Shown: positions 1 to 11,435 of the stretch, in pieces
Numbering within the stretch: position 1 is the first letter of the stretch
Layout of the letters: the number at the start of each line of letters is the position of its first letter
From: Ailurus styani
Lineage: Eukaryota; Chordata; Mammalia; Carnivora; Ailuridae
NCBI GenBank assembly: GCA_002007465.1
Contig: LNAC01000109.1
Location: 2,683,885 to 2,747,884 of the forward strand
Reading direction: 5' to 3'
Length of the DNA stretch: 64,000 nt
Notes under the pieces: generated by a model
What the model was told of the DNA's origin: nothing
The model's input: only the letters and a program-made list of their open reading frames with translations
Databases searched by the model: none
Translations under genes and position numbers: made by a program

Positions 1-379
1 TGGAAGAGGAAAAGACTGCTTCTCTGGTGTAGGGGAACTAAGGGTGAACTGGAAATATCACAGATTCCAACACTCCTGCACCAAAGGAGTCCTCCCTGAG
101 GACCTCAAACCACTGCTGTGATCAGAGGGAGGGAAAAACAACTGCTGGGAATTGGACCCAGGAGCCAAAACTCAAGGGGATCTGTCTGGAATTCACAAAA
201 CCTTAAGCTGAGAGTTTAGAGTGATCTCAATGGAAGCAAATACCCATTCTCTCTAGAGGAACCTGACCTGAAAGAGTTCCCACAAATAAGATTCCTAGGA
301 AAATGTACAATGTACAGTAAAAAATAAGCACAAAAGGAAACTCCACAGCATGAACAACATTCATCAAAAACAATGGATG
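1..379. other. Unassigned A-rich sequence at window edge
   Basis: No gene or firmly recognisable repeat is visible. It runs straight into the L1 remnant that starts near 380 and may be the 5' part of that same element, but the resemblance is too weak to claim. Confidence 0.3.
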
Positions 380-1935
380 GCTGGAACAGATCTTGAAGGG
401 CTTTAGATAATGAAAGTATAAGAAGTGATATATGAGATCAATGTCTAATCTGTCTAAGTAATAAGAGGCTGTTTTAAAAATACATGCAAGACACAAGAAA
501 TCATAAAAAATGACAAGCAGACTTGGGGGACAAAAAGTCCAAGGAATAAAAGCTAGATTAAAATTATAAATCTTATGAAGAGGTTTAACAACAGATTAGA
601 CCAAGCTGAAGAGGGAACAGGTGAACTGGAAGCTGGATTTACTGAAATTATCCAGAACGCAGTAAAGAGGCAAGAAGGTAGAAAACAATGAAACAGGGTT
701 TAAAGACATGGGGTGAGGGGTGCGCCTGGCTGGCTTAGTTGGTAGAACATGAAACCCTTGATCTCTTGAGTATGAGCTCAAGCCCCATGTTGGACATAGA
801 GCTTAAAAAAAAAAAAAGATACTGGGATATAGAGTAGGAAAGACTGTCATAACCAAAGCCTCGGTAAAAACAGAAGGGGGCAAAGGCAATAGTTGAAGAG
901 ACAAAGAGAATATTTCATAACTGATAAAAGATATTGACCCACAGATTTAAGAAGTCTAAAGAATCCCAAATAAACTTGCACCTCTTCCTAGTAAGATCTT
1001 AAAAATGGCCAGAGGAAAACCAGATTTACTTCAAAGAAGGGACAATGAGTCTGACAGCCAACTTCATGGAAATGATGGAATCCAGAAGTCGGTGGAAGGG
1101 TATCTTGAATAAAATTGCCCATGTGCTGAGGGAAAATAACCATCACCCCGGATTCCTAAACCTAGGGAGAGTATCTTCCACAGAGGAGGGTGAAATAAAG
1201 ACAATCCCAAACAAGTAAAATTGGTTATTTGCCACCATGAGATTCTCACTAAAGGAAATAATCCAGGCAGAAAAAAATGATCCCAGATGTTAGAATGCAG
1301 ATGAAAAGAAAGAAAGAGCATGGAATAAAACAACTAAAAATATCTTATAGATTCTAAAACCAACATTAAAATACATGACAACAATAACATACAAGTTTAG
1401 AGGTTGGGCATGGAGTGAAAATATTCGAAGGTCTTTGTGTTACAGAGGAAACAGCTAGAGACGTGAATTTTAGCTCTTGATTAACTAAACATGCATTTTG
1501 TAATTATTGGATAACATACCAAAGAGTAAAAAATAGAAGCAGAGTTAAAAAAAAAAATCTCCTAACTAGTATTAGGGGGAGAATGCAATGAGAAAAAAAT
1601 AACCAATCAATACAAAGAAGACAAGAAATGAAGAGAATCAGAAACAGGACAGAAGGGGCAAATAGAAAGCACAAACTAAGATAGAAGATAGAAATCTAAA
1701 AGTATCTTGCATTACAATAAATATAAATGGGGTAAATGTGCAGCTAAAAGACAAAGACTGCCATTGTGAAGAAAAGCAACAACAAAATCCAACTAAATGC
1801 TATTTATAAGGGACTTTTCTAAGACATAGCATATAGAAAAGTCAAAAGTAAAAGAGTGGAAAAAGATACATGGAGCAAATTCTAACAAAAAAGAAGACCC
1901 AAGCTTTCCATGTTTAGAGATACAATCAAAAGCTC
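380..1935 (+). mobile_element. Degenerate LINE-1 (L1M/HAL1-like) fragment, ORF1 to start of ORF2
   Basis: The stretch 590-1330 follows the sense order of an old L1 ORF1 region: a 'gctgaagagggaacaggtgaactgg' type block, then 'tgaaataaagacaat' and 'actaaaggaaat' blocks. From about 1690 it resembles the start of the ORF2 endonuclease region ('aaatataaatgg', 'aaaagacaaagactg', 'gtggaaaaagatac'). Stops and frameshifts are frequent, so it encodes nothing. A SINE interrupts it at 720-817. It could be HAL1 rather than a full L1. Confidence 0.7.
720..817 (+). mobile_element. Old carnivore tRNA-derived SINE, short form
   Basis: A tRNA-like head ('tgcgcctggctggcttag') and a 'gagctcaagccccatg' B-box-like block are followed by 'gagctt' and a 13-base A run. 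It lacks the longer C/T-rich body of younger copies, so it belongs to an older short subfamily. It sits inside the L1 remnant and is therefore younger than it. Confidence 0.8.
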
Positions 1936-1944
1936 TCCAACATG

Positions 1945-2090
1945 CACCTGGGAGGTTAGGGGACAACTCTTAGCTTTGTTCAGACCAACTAGCCTGTGAT
2001 GTAGGAAAAGCTGCTTTCCTCTCTGGGCCTGTATTCTCATCAGCAGTGGGTGGACTGGATGACATAATTGCTAACATTCTGTGAATGCAG
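1945..2090 (+). repeat. MIR-like fragment
   Basis: The segment 'ttcctctctgggcctg' followed by a 'gactggatgacat' block matches the sense core and 3' part of MIR. It is highly diverged, and only this core is convincing. Confidence 0.5.
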
Positions 2091-2385
2091 ACAGATACAG
2101 GTAAGAATTGGAAGGAAAAGGCCAGAACACTCAACCAGTGGGGGCAAAGAGACGTAAGAGAATCAACCCAAGAGAGTCTTCAAAATGCAGACTATGTGCC
2201 GTCAATACACATGCTTCTTGGACAACAGAATCTAGAGAGATTCTGGCGTGTGTCTGAAAACCTTCTCTTCCCATTGATTTTGATACCACCACCTACCTCC
2301 TTCCCCATCCCAAGGCACTGAGAATCCCTAGATTCTCAGGAAAGAAGGGAAAGAAAAGGTACTGACATTAAGAATTGGGAATGCT

Positions 2386-2587
2386 GGGATGCCTGGATGG
2401 CTCAGTTGGTTAAGCACCTGCCTTCAGCTCAGGTCATGATCCCAGGGTCCTGGGATTGAGTCCCACATCGGGTTCCCCGCTCAGCAGGAAGCCTGCATCT
2501 CTCTCTCCCACTCTCCCTGCTGGTGTTCCCTCTCTCACTGTCTCTTACTCAGTTACATAAATAAATAAAATCTTAAAAAAAAAAAAA
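2386..2587 (+). mobile_element. Carnivore SINE (tRNA-derived), copy left of the gap
   Basis: Full head ('gatgcctggatggctcag'), polypyrimidine body and A-tail are present. It is preceded by 'agaattgggaatgct' (2371-2385), which recurs only after the second SINE copy (2809-2823). The A-tail runs directly into a 48-base gap. Confidence 0.9.
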
Positions 2588-2635
2588 NNNNNNNNNNNNN
2601 NNNNNNNNNNNNNNNNNNNNNNNNNNNNNNNNNNN
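2588..2635. other. Assembly gap (48 N)
   Basis: A run of 48 N separates two nearly identical SINE sequences. The left side ends in the SINE A-tail. The right side begins mid-SINE at 'gcacctgcc', about 30 bases into the element. This is what a failed join across a SINE looks like. Confidence 0.98.
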
Positions 2636-2808
2636 GCACCTGCCGTCAGCTCAGGTCATGATCCCAGGGTCCTGGGATTGAGTCCCACATCGGGCTCCCC
2701 GCTCAGCAGGAAGCCTGCATCTCTCTCTCCCACTCTCCCTGCTGGTGTTCCCTCTCTCACTGTCTCTTACTCAGTTACATAAATAAATAAAATCTTAAAA
2801 AAAAAAAA
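2636..2808 (+). mobile_element. Second SINE copy, probable assembly duplicate
   Basis: It repeats the left copy with two differences near its start: 'gccgtcag' against 'gccttcag', and 'cgggctcc' against 'cgggttcc'. It has no head, and the only downstream target duplication (2809-2823) pairs with the one upstream of the left copy. One genomic SINE represented twice is the simplest reading. Confidence 0.85.
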
Positions 2809-2823
2809 AGAATTGGGAATGCT

Positions 2824-3818
2824 AGTTCTCAATGTACCAGGACCCACATCGGACCAGCAGAAGGGAAGACACAGGAATTGTGCCAAAGTCACTGCTGAGG
2901 GATCCCAATGCTCAGAGAATGTTAGGCTCCACTGGCAGGAGAAACTCCCAAGGCCCTCGAACTTCCCTACAGCTTCAGGGCCCCCAGGTAAGACTGTGGA
3001 TATCATGGTACAATTTGGGGCCACTGCTGACCCCTCCTCGATGCTCATGAGAGATATCCTAAGCAAGCTGAAAGAGATGAATTCATTCCATTCCACAGTC
3101 CTTGTTCTGTGGCCTCTGGGGAAGGAGAAGCAGGTGCAGGTGGCCCCCGGCTGCATCTCCAAACTCACCCACATCCTGCTCATGTCACTCAATTCATTTT
3201 TGTATCTCAGGGAGTCCTTCAGGACCTGGAGAGGGAACAGAACAGTTGATGAGAGAAGAGAAGTCAAGGACACAGAGGATGGTGTAAGACAGGGCTGGGG
3301 TGGACAGAGAGGCTGACCAGACAGACAAGTCCACCTCTAACCAGCAACTTAAAGGCCAAGAGAAGGGGGCAGCTGCCCTCCTCTATGTGGGAGTAGACAG
3401 TGCCCCCTTTGCCCCAGGCAATCCCACTTTCCCCACGTGGGTCCCTGGCCCCCTGGCCATCCCCTGCAGCCCCAGGAACTCACGTTTGGGTGTCCATCTC
3501 GGAGGAGTTTGTGAAACACGTGGCAGAACTTCCAGCAGAGGACAGCGTTGCTTGAGAGGGGCAGCCGGTTGACAACAGACCAAAAGGTCTGTGCCCCTTT
3601 TTCATGGTGGGTGCCTAGTATGCACGGTGAGGGAGGGTCATGGAAAACAAAGGCACAGATGGGCCTTTTCCAATTTGTACAAGTGTGTTCTGGGCCAGCG
3701 GTGGTCCTGGGTTGCCTTTAGTGGGAAGATGCTTTGGTTGGAATCAGGGCTTTGCTGTGGGACAGACTCCACCCTTCCCCTGGGTTTGGCTGAGGGTGTG
3801 ATGGGGCCTTTGGGGAAA
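2824..3818. other. Unassigned single-copy-looking sequence
   Basis: No recognisable repeat. Open frames of up to 167 codons overlap on both strands and none shows a known domain. A good-looking donor motif (cag|gtaaga) lies near 2986, but no matching exon can be built around it. Confidence 0.4.
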
Positions 3819-3935
3819 TAATGACAGCTCACATTTTAGCAACACATTACAGTGTCTCAAAGTTCTTTCTTATCCAGTCTTCAGAAGCGCAGGCAAGCTT
3901 TAGCTCTTCATCAGGGGCCCTGGTCTGGGGGGGAT
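3819..3935 (-). repeat. MIR-like fragment, antisense
   Basis: 'aataatgacagctcacattt' resembles the reverse complement of the MIR 3' end. The remainder is strongly diverged. Confidence 0.45.
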
Positions 3936-4004
3936 ACCTTGTCTCCTCTTCCAAGCAGGACCTGACTCTTCTCCATGTAGGCACTCTGCTCTTTTCTGTG
4001 ATTT

Positions 4005-4200
4005 CTTTCTTTACTGAAGTATAGTCAACACCCAATGTACATTCATTTCTGGTATCTGAAATAGCGCTCGGACAACTTCACATAGCTATGGTCTGTCAGC
4101 AGATGACACCATTACAATACCATTGACTTTATTTCCAATGCTGTACCTTGCATCCCCCTGACTTAGTCATTCCATAACTGGAAGCATTTTCCCAAAACTT
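4005..4200 (-). mobile_element. L1M 3'-end fragment, antisense
   Basis: The run 'actgaagtatagtcaaca', then 'attacaataccattgac', 'atgctgtaccttgcat' and 'cataactggaag', follows the antisense order of the 3' region of old mammalian L1M elements. Confidence 0.6.
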
Positions 4201-5084
4201 AAAATGACTCTTATACCTCACTCCTTCCATAAACCTTCCTGGTCTCATTCAGGGATGCATGCATTTCCCTACACCTTGAACTTGCTGTATGTGTAATCCT
4301 GGGGCCACATCCACCCAAGATCCAATTCCAAATGCACCCACATTCTCCTAGTCATGATCTGCACGTAATAAACATCCATCTAGTCTTGTGATTTTAAGTT
4401 AGTGCTTACACGGGCTTCACACACCCAGCAACTGGGCACCATCAACTCCAAGTGCAGGTCTTTCCCCAGAACTACAGGCTCCTTTGTCAAGGCTCAGGTA
4501 AGAAGCGGGGTGCCATGCAGGTCATAAAGACTTGCCTCGGGTCAGAACTCTAAGACTCATCCAGAACACGTGTTGTTTTGCTTCTGGGCTGGAAGTTATC
4601 ACCAAGTTCCTTCCCCAGACTGAAATTTGCATTTCGGGGGGGGAGGGGCAGGCTTGAACGCAGACTTTTGTGTCTAGAAGCTGAAGTCAGCTTTAGGTCT
4701 TAGAGGGATTTCTGAAATAACTACAGTTTCCCCTAAAGCATAGCCCCCTTGGGCTAGATGGAAGTCAAGAGGAGAGATGGACAGCTCCCAACCCCTCTCA
4801 CCAGCTGATGTCTCACAGCAGACTGTGGTTGGTTACTTTACTGGAAGCCAGAGCAAGGGCAGAGTTAGCCAGGCACCGTGACCTTGAAAGAGGCAAGGAG
4901 GCCTTTCTATCCTTTGCTTTCCTAAGCATTTTAATGCATGTCAGGCACTATAAAAGGCACTCAGGGATATAAAAAAATAAATAAATAAGACTCAGTCCCT
5001 AGGCCTCTGGGAATAGATACACGGTGGGGGAGGGGCTCGGGGCAGTTAGACACCCGGGATAAACGGCTGTCGGAACAGCACTTC

Positions 5085-5092
5085 TGACGTCA
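5085..5092. promoter_or_regulatory. CRE/ATF palindrome
   Basis: A perfect 8-base TGACGTCA, the consensus site for CREB/ATF family proteins. No CpG island or other promoter signal is nearby, so chance occurrence is plausible. Confidence 0.3.
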
Positions 5093-5264
5093 GACTTTCA
5101 AATGCTTATTCAGCTCGGATTGAGGGTGGCTGACGGTCTCCAAAAAAATCAATAAAGAATAAATGTTTTGTGATATCTTTAGGCCTTAAAACCCTACCCT
5201 TTGGAGTTGAGCCTTTTAACATTTATCCACCTCTTAGAAATGGTGAAGCAGAGAAACTCACAAG

Positions 5265-5400
5265 GTGAGAGAGGGAACGTTAGACCTTTGAAATCTTCTT
5301 TGGCCAAGTCTTTCATTTGACAGACAAGGGGACGAAGGCTCATGGAGGCCCCGCTGGACCCACCAGAGAGAGCCAGACTGCTGCCGAGGTGGGATTCCAG
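5265..5400 (-). repeat. MIR-like fragment, antisense
   Basis: 'tttgacagacaaggggacga' is a recognisable version of the antisense MIR core normally reading as 'acagatgaggaaactgagg'. Confidence 0.5.
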
Positions 5401-7319
5401 AAGCTCCTTGTGGGGCCCTTTCCATCATCCCGGGTAGCCTCCCTGAAGGGGTCTGATGTGTCCCGAGCACACTGGCCTCTGACAACCGTCTCTTAATTCA
5501 TATCTCATTCAGATGGATCAGTCTTCTTAGGAGACAGGGGTCAGGACCAGGTGATTCACCCCTGAGAAAGGCAACTGGGCTTTTCTTGACTTGGTAAAGC
5601 AAGGGAACTGTGCCCTTCTGGGGATAAAAGGGCAAGGTCTAACTAGGCTCACTGTTGGGCCAGGTTTCTGGGGTACCTGGGAGACATCCTAGAGCCCCCA
5701 TCCTGCAGCAAAGCCCTAAAGTCCAACCAGAGTATCTTCCCACCAAAGACAAGCTGCTTTCCCACCAGTAAAGAGCAGTATGTGCTGTTAGCAATGCTTC
5801 CTGACGGCCTGCCATGGGCTCGGCATCCTGCTGGCGGGGTGGGGCTCCTCTGGGCACCGAACCCAGAGGGTCTCCTCCAGGGGCCGAGGTGGCCACCAAC
5901 ATGAACCCAGGCAAGCGGCATCTGCTCATCACAGACAGAAGCCCAGCGTCCGCTGGTCCCGAGCTGTACCCTGCTCTGCCCCGGCACTCCGGCAGCCTCG
6001 CCTTTGGAACTTTGGGGGTCAGCCGTCCAGCTCGCGGACTCTGTACCTCAAGGGCAGATCCCAAGGGATCCAACAGTCAGGGTGCAGCCTGCACTTCCCT
6101 CCGAAGCCACGCCCCACGAGGCTGGCTGCCCAGGGCTAATGTGGTGTGGGGGGTAGGGGGTCAAAACCTCCAAGCCACCAGCTCCCTAAGCTGCCTTGAG
6201 GTTCTCCACTTCTCCCCTGCCGACTGTGGGGGAACCGGCTCACACAGATAGATCTTACTTCCATGGCTGAGCCCTGGCGCTGGCCTAAGGCAGCCCAGAC
6301 CTTTGACTGGCTTTTGAGCTAGGAGAAGGGGAGATGATCATGCTCTCAAGGGGGTGGTCTGTGTGGCCCCTATGGGCCAAGTGCAGGGTCTGAAGTGCTG
6401 TGACAATCCCTCCTGTGCCCCCAGGAAATTTCTCAAAGGGAAGTCCTAAGAGGCACGGGGTCCTTGGTAAACTGTAAAAAGCTGAGCCCGGAGGTGGCTT
6501 TGGTCCCTCTACTCTGATGAACTGTGGTCTCAAAAGCCAGCTGCTGCCCACCAAGGCTGCTCGAACCCTGCAGGAGGCCTGACCAATGTGGGGGTTCCCC
6601 TTCCTGCAGCTGAGCAAGGACACCTCACCCTGACCTCAGTCCCCACAATTTGACCCGCCTCGGGGTTGGTCTTCCAAGCAACATCCAAAAGGATATTTCT
6701 GGCGTGTTTTTCCTTTACAGCCACTTCCTGCGTATTAATGGCCTTATTGATGCTGACAGTCTGAAAAACAAGAGGGAGGGGGAGGGGAAGGGAGGCTGAG
6801 ATGAATACACTTCTAGAGCGTCAGAGACTCTCCCAGGCACCCCACCCCTTTCTCTCCCCGCAATGACTCCTCCCTAGCTCCCCGAGGACCCATCTGCCCC
6901 ATGGACCCCATACAGGCAGGGCCCCCAGTGGGGGGCAGAGGTGGGCAGCGCTCCCAGGCCAGCTGGCCCAGGCTGTCCTAAGGCAGCGGGCTTTGCTGCC
7001 TGGCATTGGCTGTGCCCAGCTGCTGTGCCTGCCTGCCACTCATTCACTTGGCACAACAACATGGCAATTAAAGCCTGCACAAAGGGATGCTTTTCATCCC
7101 CCAGGGAAACATTATTTCTCCGGGAGCAGGAGGAAGAGGCGCTGAGATCAGGGAGCGGCTGTGGCCCAAAGGCCATCCAGCCGCCCCTCTCTCACCGCTA
7201 GAACCTTCCATGGAGACTTCCCTAGCTGGCCCAAGTCTGCAGGGGTCACTCTCATCTCTCGTTTTCCCCACTCCTGGCTTTCTTCCAACCCTAACCAAAT
7301 TCTTTTAGTCCCTTACTTA

Positions 7320-7582
7320 AAGTGCATTAAGAACATTCACTCCTTTCCAGTTGTGTTAAAAATCGTAACTCATTTTGGAATGTAGCAAATCGTGTGTACA
7401 TACGAATACAACTTAACACAAACATAAACAGAATCGTTTCACATAGGCTGTTTAAATATAGGTATTTTCCTTTTCCTGTTTTGCTGTGCTCTTCTTCCAT
7501 AGATGGTATTCCACCCTGAGCCATGTTAATGTGTTATGCATCACACACACACACATGCACATGCGTGCACACACACACGCGT

Positions 7583-7632
<50 letters not shown>

Positions 7633-7978
7633 CACTACCTACCGAACGGGTTAATTCTGCCACTGTTCTTTAGAAATGGGATTGCCAAGTACAGACTTTT
7701 CTACATCCTGCCTTTCTCAATTGAAAATATCTCATGAAAAATTCTCCAACTGGGATGGCAAAATTCTAGCTCCTTCTTTAAAGAGACAGCATACTATTCC
7801 AGGGTGCAGGTTGATATGATTTATACAAGCATTCCCATACTGGTAGGCAATCAGTTTTGCATTTTTTTTTTTAACCATTTGAGTCAACATGCTTATACAC
7901 GTATCCTTATTAATAGATGCCTTCATTTCCAACAGGTAGATTCCTAGGAGTGGGATACACGGGGTCAAAGCATGTTGC
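7320..7978 (-). mobile_element. Old L1-like fragment, antisense
   Basis: 'tagattcctaggagtggga' followed by 'acggggtcaaagcatg' near 7936 matches an antisense module common in old L1 3' regions. Flanking AT-rich sequence is compatible with the same element. A long CA microsatellite lies inside it. Confidence 0.45.
7541..7631. repeat. Compound (CA)n/(CG/GT)n microsatellite
   Basis: Alternating purine-pyrimidine tract of about 90 bases, with a central gcgtgcgtgcgcgcgcgc core flanked by CA repeats. Likely length-polymorphic. Confidence 0.95.
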
Positions 7979-8166
7979 TTTTTTTTTTTTTAAGATTTTA
8001 TTTATCTTTAAATAAAAGATAGGAGATCTTTTAAATAAATAAAAGATAGAGAGAAGCAGACTCCCCATGGAGCTGGGAGCCCGATGTGGGATTCGATCCT
8101 GGCACTCTGGGATCATGACCTGAGCTGAAGGCAGTCACTTAACCAACAGAGTCATCCAGGCGCCCC
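7979..8166 (-). mobile_element. Carnivore SINE, antisense
   Basis: It starts with a poly-T run and 'aagattttatttat' and ends with 'atccaggcgcccc'. The tail contains an internal duplication of the aataaaagata motif. Both flanks carry 'ttgcttttt', consistent with a short target duplication. Confidence 0.92.
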
Positions 8167-8176
8167 GCTTGCTTTT

Positions 8177-8770
8177 TTTTTAAACTTCTCATTATGGAAG
8201 GTTCCAAACAGACAAACGAAGACTAATCTAATCGACGCTCACACAGTTCCCTGCGTCAACCTTTATGAATGTCCAGTCAAACTGGCTTCCTTATGGACAA
8301 GGGCTCACAAACATTTTCTGTAAAGGGCCAGTTAGTAGATATTTGAGGATTTGCAGGCTCCGTGTTCTCCCGAAGTCCGCTTTTCCACTGCAAGTCCTCC
8401 ATGCTGCAGAAGTGGGAGTACAAAAGCAGCCTCATACATACTAAACAAGTATGTAACAGAATGAGTGGGGCTGCACTCCGGTAAAACTTTATATACAAAA
8501 CCAGGCGGCGGTCTGGATTTGGCCCATGCTTGTGAGTGTGCTGACCCTCGCTGTCTACCACCAGCCACTTGACCCCCTTGCTCCCTGGATCATCTGAAGT
8601 AAAATCCCAGACATTACATCATTTTACGAGTAAACAGTTCAGGATGAACATCTTAAGGAAAAAAAAAAGGACTATATAAATTAACCATAATACCATTATC
8701 ACACTTAAAATTTTAAGGATACTTCCTTAGTATCATCAAATGGTTAGTTAAGGAACATATTTCCCTCTTG
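8177..8770 (-). mobile_element. Old LINE-like 3'-end fragment split by a hAT element
   Basis: 'ttctcattatggaaggttcc' on the left, and 'ataataccattatcacac' with 'gaacatcttaaggaa' on the right, fit the antisense 3' region of an old L1M-type element. The two halves are separated by the hAT element at 8298-8550. Family assignment is uncertain. Confidence 0.45.
8298..8550. mobile_element. Non-autonomous hAT-Charlie DNA transposon
   Basis: It begins 'caagggctcacaaac' and ends 'gtgtgctgaccctcg', imperfect inverted termini of the CAGGG(G)TCGGCAAAC type. Internal blocks 'ttttctgtaaagggccag' and 'ggcggcggtctggatttggc' match this family. There is no transposase frame. Confidence 0.75.
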
Positions 8771-9316
8771 TGTCAAAACGGAAGAACTTTTTTGCCCTTG
8801 TTCTAATCAGGAGCCCGGTAAGGTCGCCATCTTGCTTTCTGAAAAGGCCCTAATGGTTCATGTTTCCACCATGGACAAAAACATCCCTGCCACCCCCATT
8901 TTTGCTGGTCTTATGGGTGTGGTGACGTTTCACTGTGACTTTATTTTGTATTTCCCGGACTGCTAGTGAGTTCTGAATACTTCCTTACATGCTCTCACGG
9001 TTGCCAACTGCCTTATGTGGTTAAGTATTATTGCCTGCCTCAGATCGCTTCTCCTGTCCCTGGATTATGCTAGTAGATGCCGACACTGTCCTCTAAGTGC
9101 TTCATTGTTAGTTCTTTTACATTTGAGTCTTTATCTGGGAAAAATACATACCTACACACGTGTATGTACACGTTGTACAAAATAGGTTATTTCTAGCCTT
9201 TACCAGGATATGTTCTTTCACATCTGGTTTATGTAACTTTGGGCTGGGTTCCTGAAGTCTGCTTTTCCACATAATTTTTTTCTCTCCACAGACAACTCTT
9301 TTACAGCACTAAGCTC
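8771..9316. other. Unassigned AT-rich sequence
   Basis: No gene. The block around 9120-9240 looks like decayed LINE sequence but I cannot name it. Confidence 0.35.
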
Positions 9317-9680
9317 TGTTGTGGGTTGTATTGTATCTCTCCAAAAAAGATGTGTTCGTGTCCAAATCCCCCAGTACCTACCAATGGGAACTTATTTGGA
9401 AATAGGGTCTTTGCAGATGTAATTAGTTAAGATGAGGCCATAATAGATTAAGTGGATCCTAAATCCAGTATGACTGCTGTCCTTAGAAGGAGGCCATGTG
9501 AAGACACAGGGACACACAGACACACGGGAAGACAGACATATGAAGACAGAGGCAGAGATTAGAGTGAATCACCTATAAACCAAGGAACGCCAAGGATGGC
9601 CAACGACCACCAGAAGCTAGGGAGAGGCAAAGAAGGGTTCTTCCCTAGAGCCTTCAGAGGGATCCTGACTGCAGATGGAC
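9317..9680 (+). mobile_element. MLT1-type LTR (ERVL-MaLR), 3'-truncated
   Basis: 'tgttgtgggttgtattgt' begins the LTR. It is followed by 'ttatttggaaatagggtctt', 'gcagatgtaattagttaag' and 'caaggaacgccaagga' in the consensus order of MLT1 solo LTRs. The polyadenylation end of the LTR is missing. No internal retroviral sequence is attached. Confidence 0.8.
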
Positions 9681-10756
9681 TCTGGCCAAAGCCACCACGT
9701 TTCCTGGGCCCTAAGAGCTGCCTGCATTCCGTATGGAATTATAAGGGGCATAAAAAGGTAAAGTGAAAACAACAGACATGGTAAGGTGCTGAACTGGAGG
9801 TGGTCAAGGTCTAGGGGGTTCACAGAGGCAGTCAGTAGTATGGGGTGCAAGAAAGAGGGGAAACCTGGGTTAGCCAGACATGCTAGAAACCATGCCAGCG
9901 CTTTGAGCTGGGGCACTTCTGGTGGCCAGGGTTTAGATTAATTCCACAAATATTTCTTTATCCTGACTGACAACACCTTGCCCAAGCTAATGGTCATGAT
10001 GAGTCTTGCTTGCAAAAATAAGAAAACCTAACACCTTAAAATTCCCTTCAACAACATAAAATAATATACCATGAGCCTGGAGCTATAGGTCCCCTATGTG
10101 ATTGTGTGTTGGCTGAAACCTGAAAATGTTCTGTGCTCTAGACATTGACAGGAGGGAGAAGCCCCTGGAAACTGCGATACTGATCTAGGACCTCTTAGAG
10201 GAAGAAGGTGGTGACCTGTCCCAGGTACTCTAATTATGCCTGCAATTTACCTACTTCTCTCATTTACGCCTCATTCAAACTCAGGGGCATCTGATTCTTC
10301 CATAGGAAGCCCAAGCAACTGGCCCAAGGTCATACTATTGGGTTTCAACCTTGGTCCTCTGGATCCTTGAGCCTGGCCCTGAACTTCCGTGACAGCTCTG
10401 GGCTGTGGAGGGGCTGGCTGTCTAGGGGGCGGGGTCTAGGTCAGGGTCACAGAGGACGGGCCACAAGGAGGAAAGGCCTGGAGCAGGCAGGCTGTGTGGC
10501 TGGAGGGCAGCATGGAGGCAAGGGAGGGATGGGGATGAAGCCGGAGGGAGAGGTGGCACTGGGTGCGGAAGGCCAGTGGGCTTCTGAGCTGGTAGGAAGG
10601 GTCAGCAGGGGTGTGAAGGCCAGAGAGGAAGAGGATGGAGCCTGCAGGAGGAAGCTAGTGACAAGAGAGAAATGAAGGAGTAAAGCCTCAGGCAAAATGA
10701 CAGAAATTAAAATGCAAAGAGCCCAATAGAAGGTGGGCCCTAGAGTGCATTCCTTT
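9681..10756. other. Unassigned sequence with a purine-rich block
   Basis: Contains a MIR piece near 10.2-10.4 kb, listed separately. The G/A-rich block 10390-10680 gives opposing open frames of 102 and 82 codons, a low-stop-density effect of base composition. No gene is seen. Confidence 0.4.
10190..10380 (-). repeat. MIR-like fragment, antisense
   Basis: The block 'actggcccaaggtcat' followed by 'gggtttcaaccttggtcc' matches the antisense MIR order of 'cttgcccaaggtcacac' and a gapped 'ggattcgaacccagg'. Confidence 0.5.
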
Positions 10757-10957
10757 TCTCTAAGATTATTTATTTATTTATTTATTTATTTTGAGAGAGA
10801 GGGCATGCAGGGATAGGGGGAGGAGCAGAGGGAGAAGGAAACAGAGTCCGCGCTGAGCGCGGAAGCCCGATGCGGGGCTCAATCCCATGACCCTGAGATC
10901 ACGACCTGAGCCCAAACCAAGAGTCGGATGCTTAACCAACTGAGGCCCCAGGCGCCA
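10757..10957 (-). mobile_element. Carnivore SINE, antisense
   Basis: A TTTA-expanded tail (10770-10790) is followed by 'gagagagggcatgcag' and ends at 'aggcgccac'. Flanks 'tagagtgcatt' and 'taaagtgaatt' are a decayed target duplication, so this is one of the older full-length copies. Confidence 0.9.
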
Positions 10958-11204
10958 CTCTAAAGTGAATTTCAGTGAGTTTGGCCGGTAGGAGCTCCCA
11001 GGTACAGGGACACAGCAGAGGGAGAGCATCAAAGATGCTGCACAGGTTCTGAGTGTAGACAGGTGAAAGCAGAGGAAGCTTGTGTCAGGCTGAGGGGACC
11101 CTATAAGCCGAGGAGGAGGCCAGGAGGGTTCTGGGTGAGAAACAGCCATTTTAAAAAGGATGAGGAAGTGAAGGAGCAGTGGTTACAATCACCATGGAAT
11201 GGCA

Positions 11205-11435
11205 GCTAAGGACTGCTTGCTACCAGGCCCTCTGCTAATAACAAGCTTTTTGTATTAATGATCTCACTGAAGTCTCCTAACTCTACATCCTCCAAGTAGG
11301 GGAGTATTAGTATTAATCACCTCCACTTCACAGATGAGGAAACCACGGCTTATAAAAGCTAAGTATCTTGCCCAAGGCCCCTCCACCAGCAAGTGATGAG
11401 TGGAGACTCAGACTCCATGATGTGGTTCTGAAGCT
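11205..11435 (-). repeat. MIR, antisense, near full length
   Basis: A clear core, 'cttcacagatgaggaaacc', is followed by 'cttgcccaagg' and 'actcagactcca'. The upstream part 'ctctgctaataacaagc' fits the MIR 3' half. Confidence 0.8.

Larger units (their letters stand above)
4201..7319. other. Mostly unassigned sequence, locally GC-rich
   Basis: Apart from a MIR piece and a CRE palindrome listed separately, no repeat or exon is recognised. Open frames of 145 codons (5814-6251, plus) and 144 codons (5639-6073, minus) overlap each other and show no domain. The block 7050-7160 looks low in repeats and could be conserved non-coding DNA, but this cannot be tested here. Confidence 0.4.

Noticed and set aside
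2813..3316. 167-codon frame with a good donor motif inside
   Set aside because: No recognisable domain, a same-size frame on the opposite strand (2767-3273), and no acceptor/donor pair that keeps a frame.
5639..6251. Overlapping 144- and 145-codon frames on opposite strands
   Set aside because: Mutual overlap in GC-rich DNA with no domain. This is typical of low stop-codon density, not of genes.
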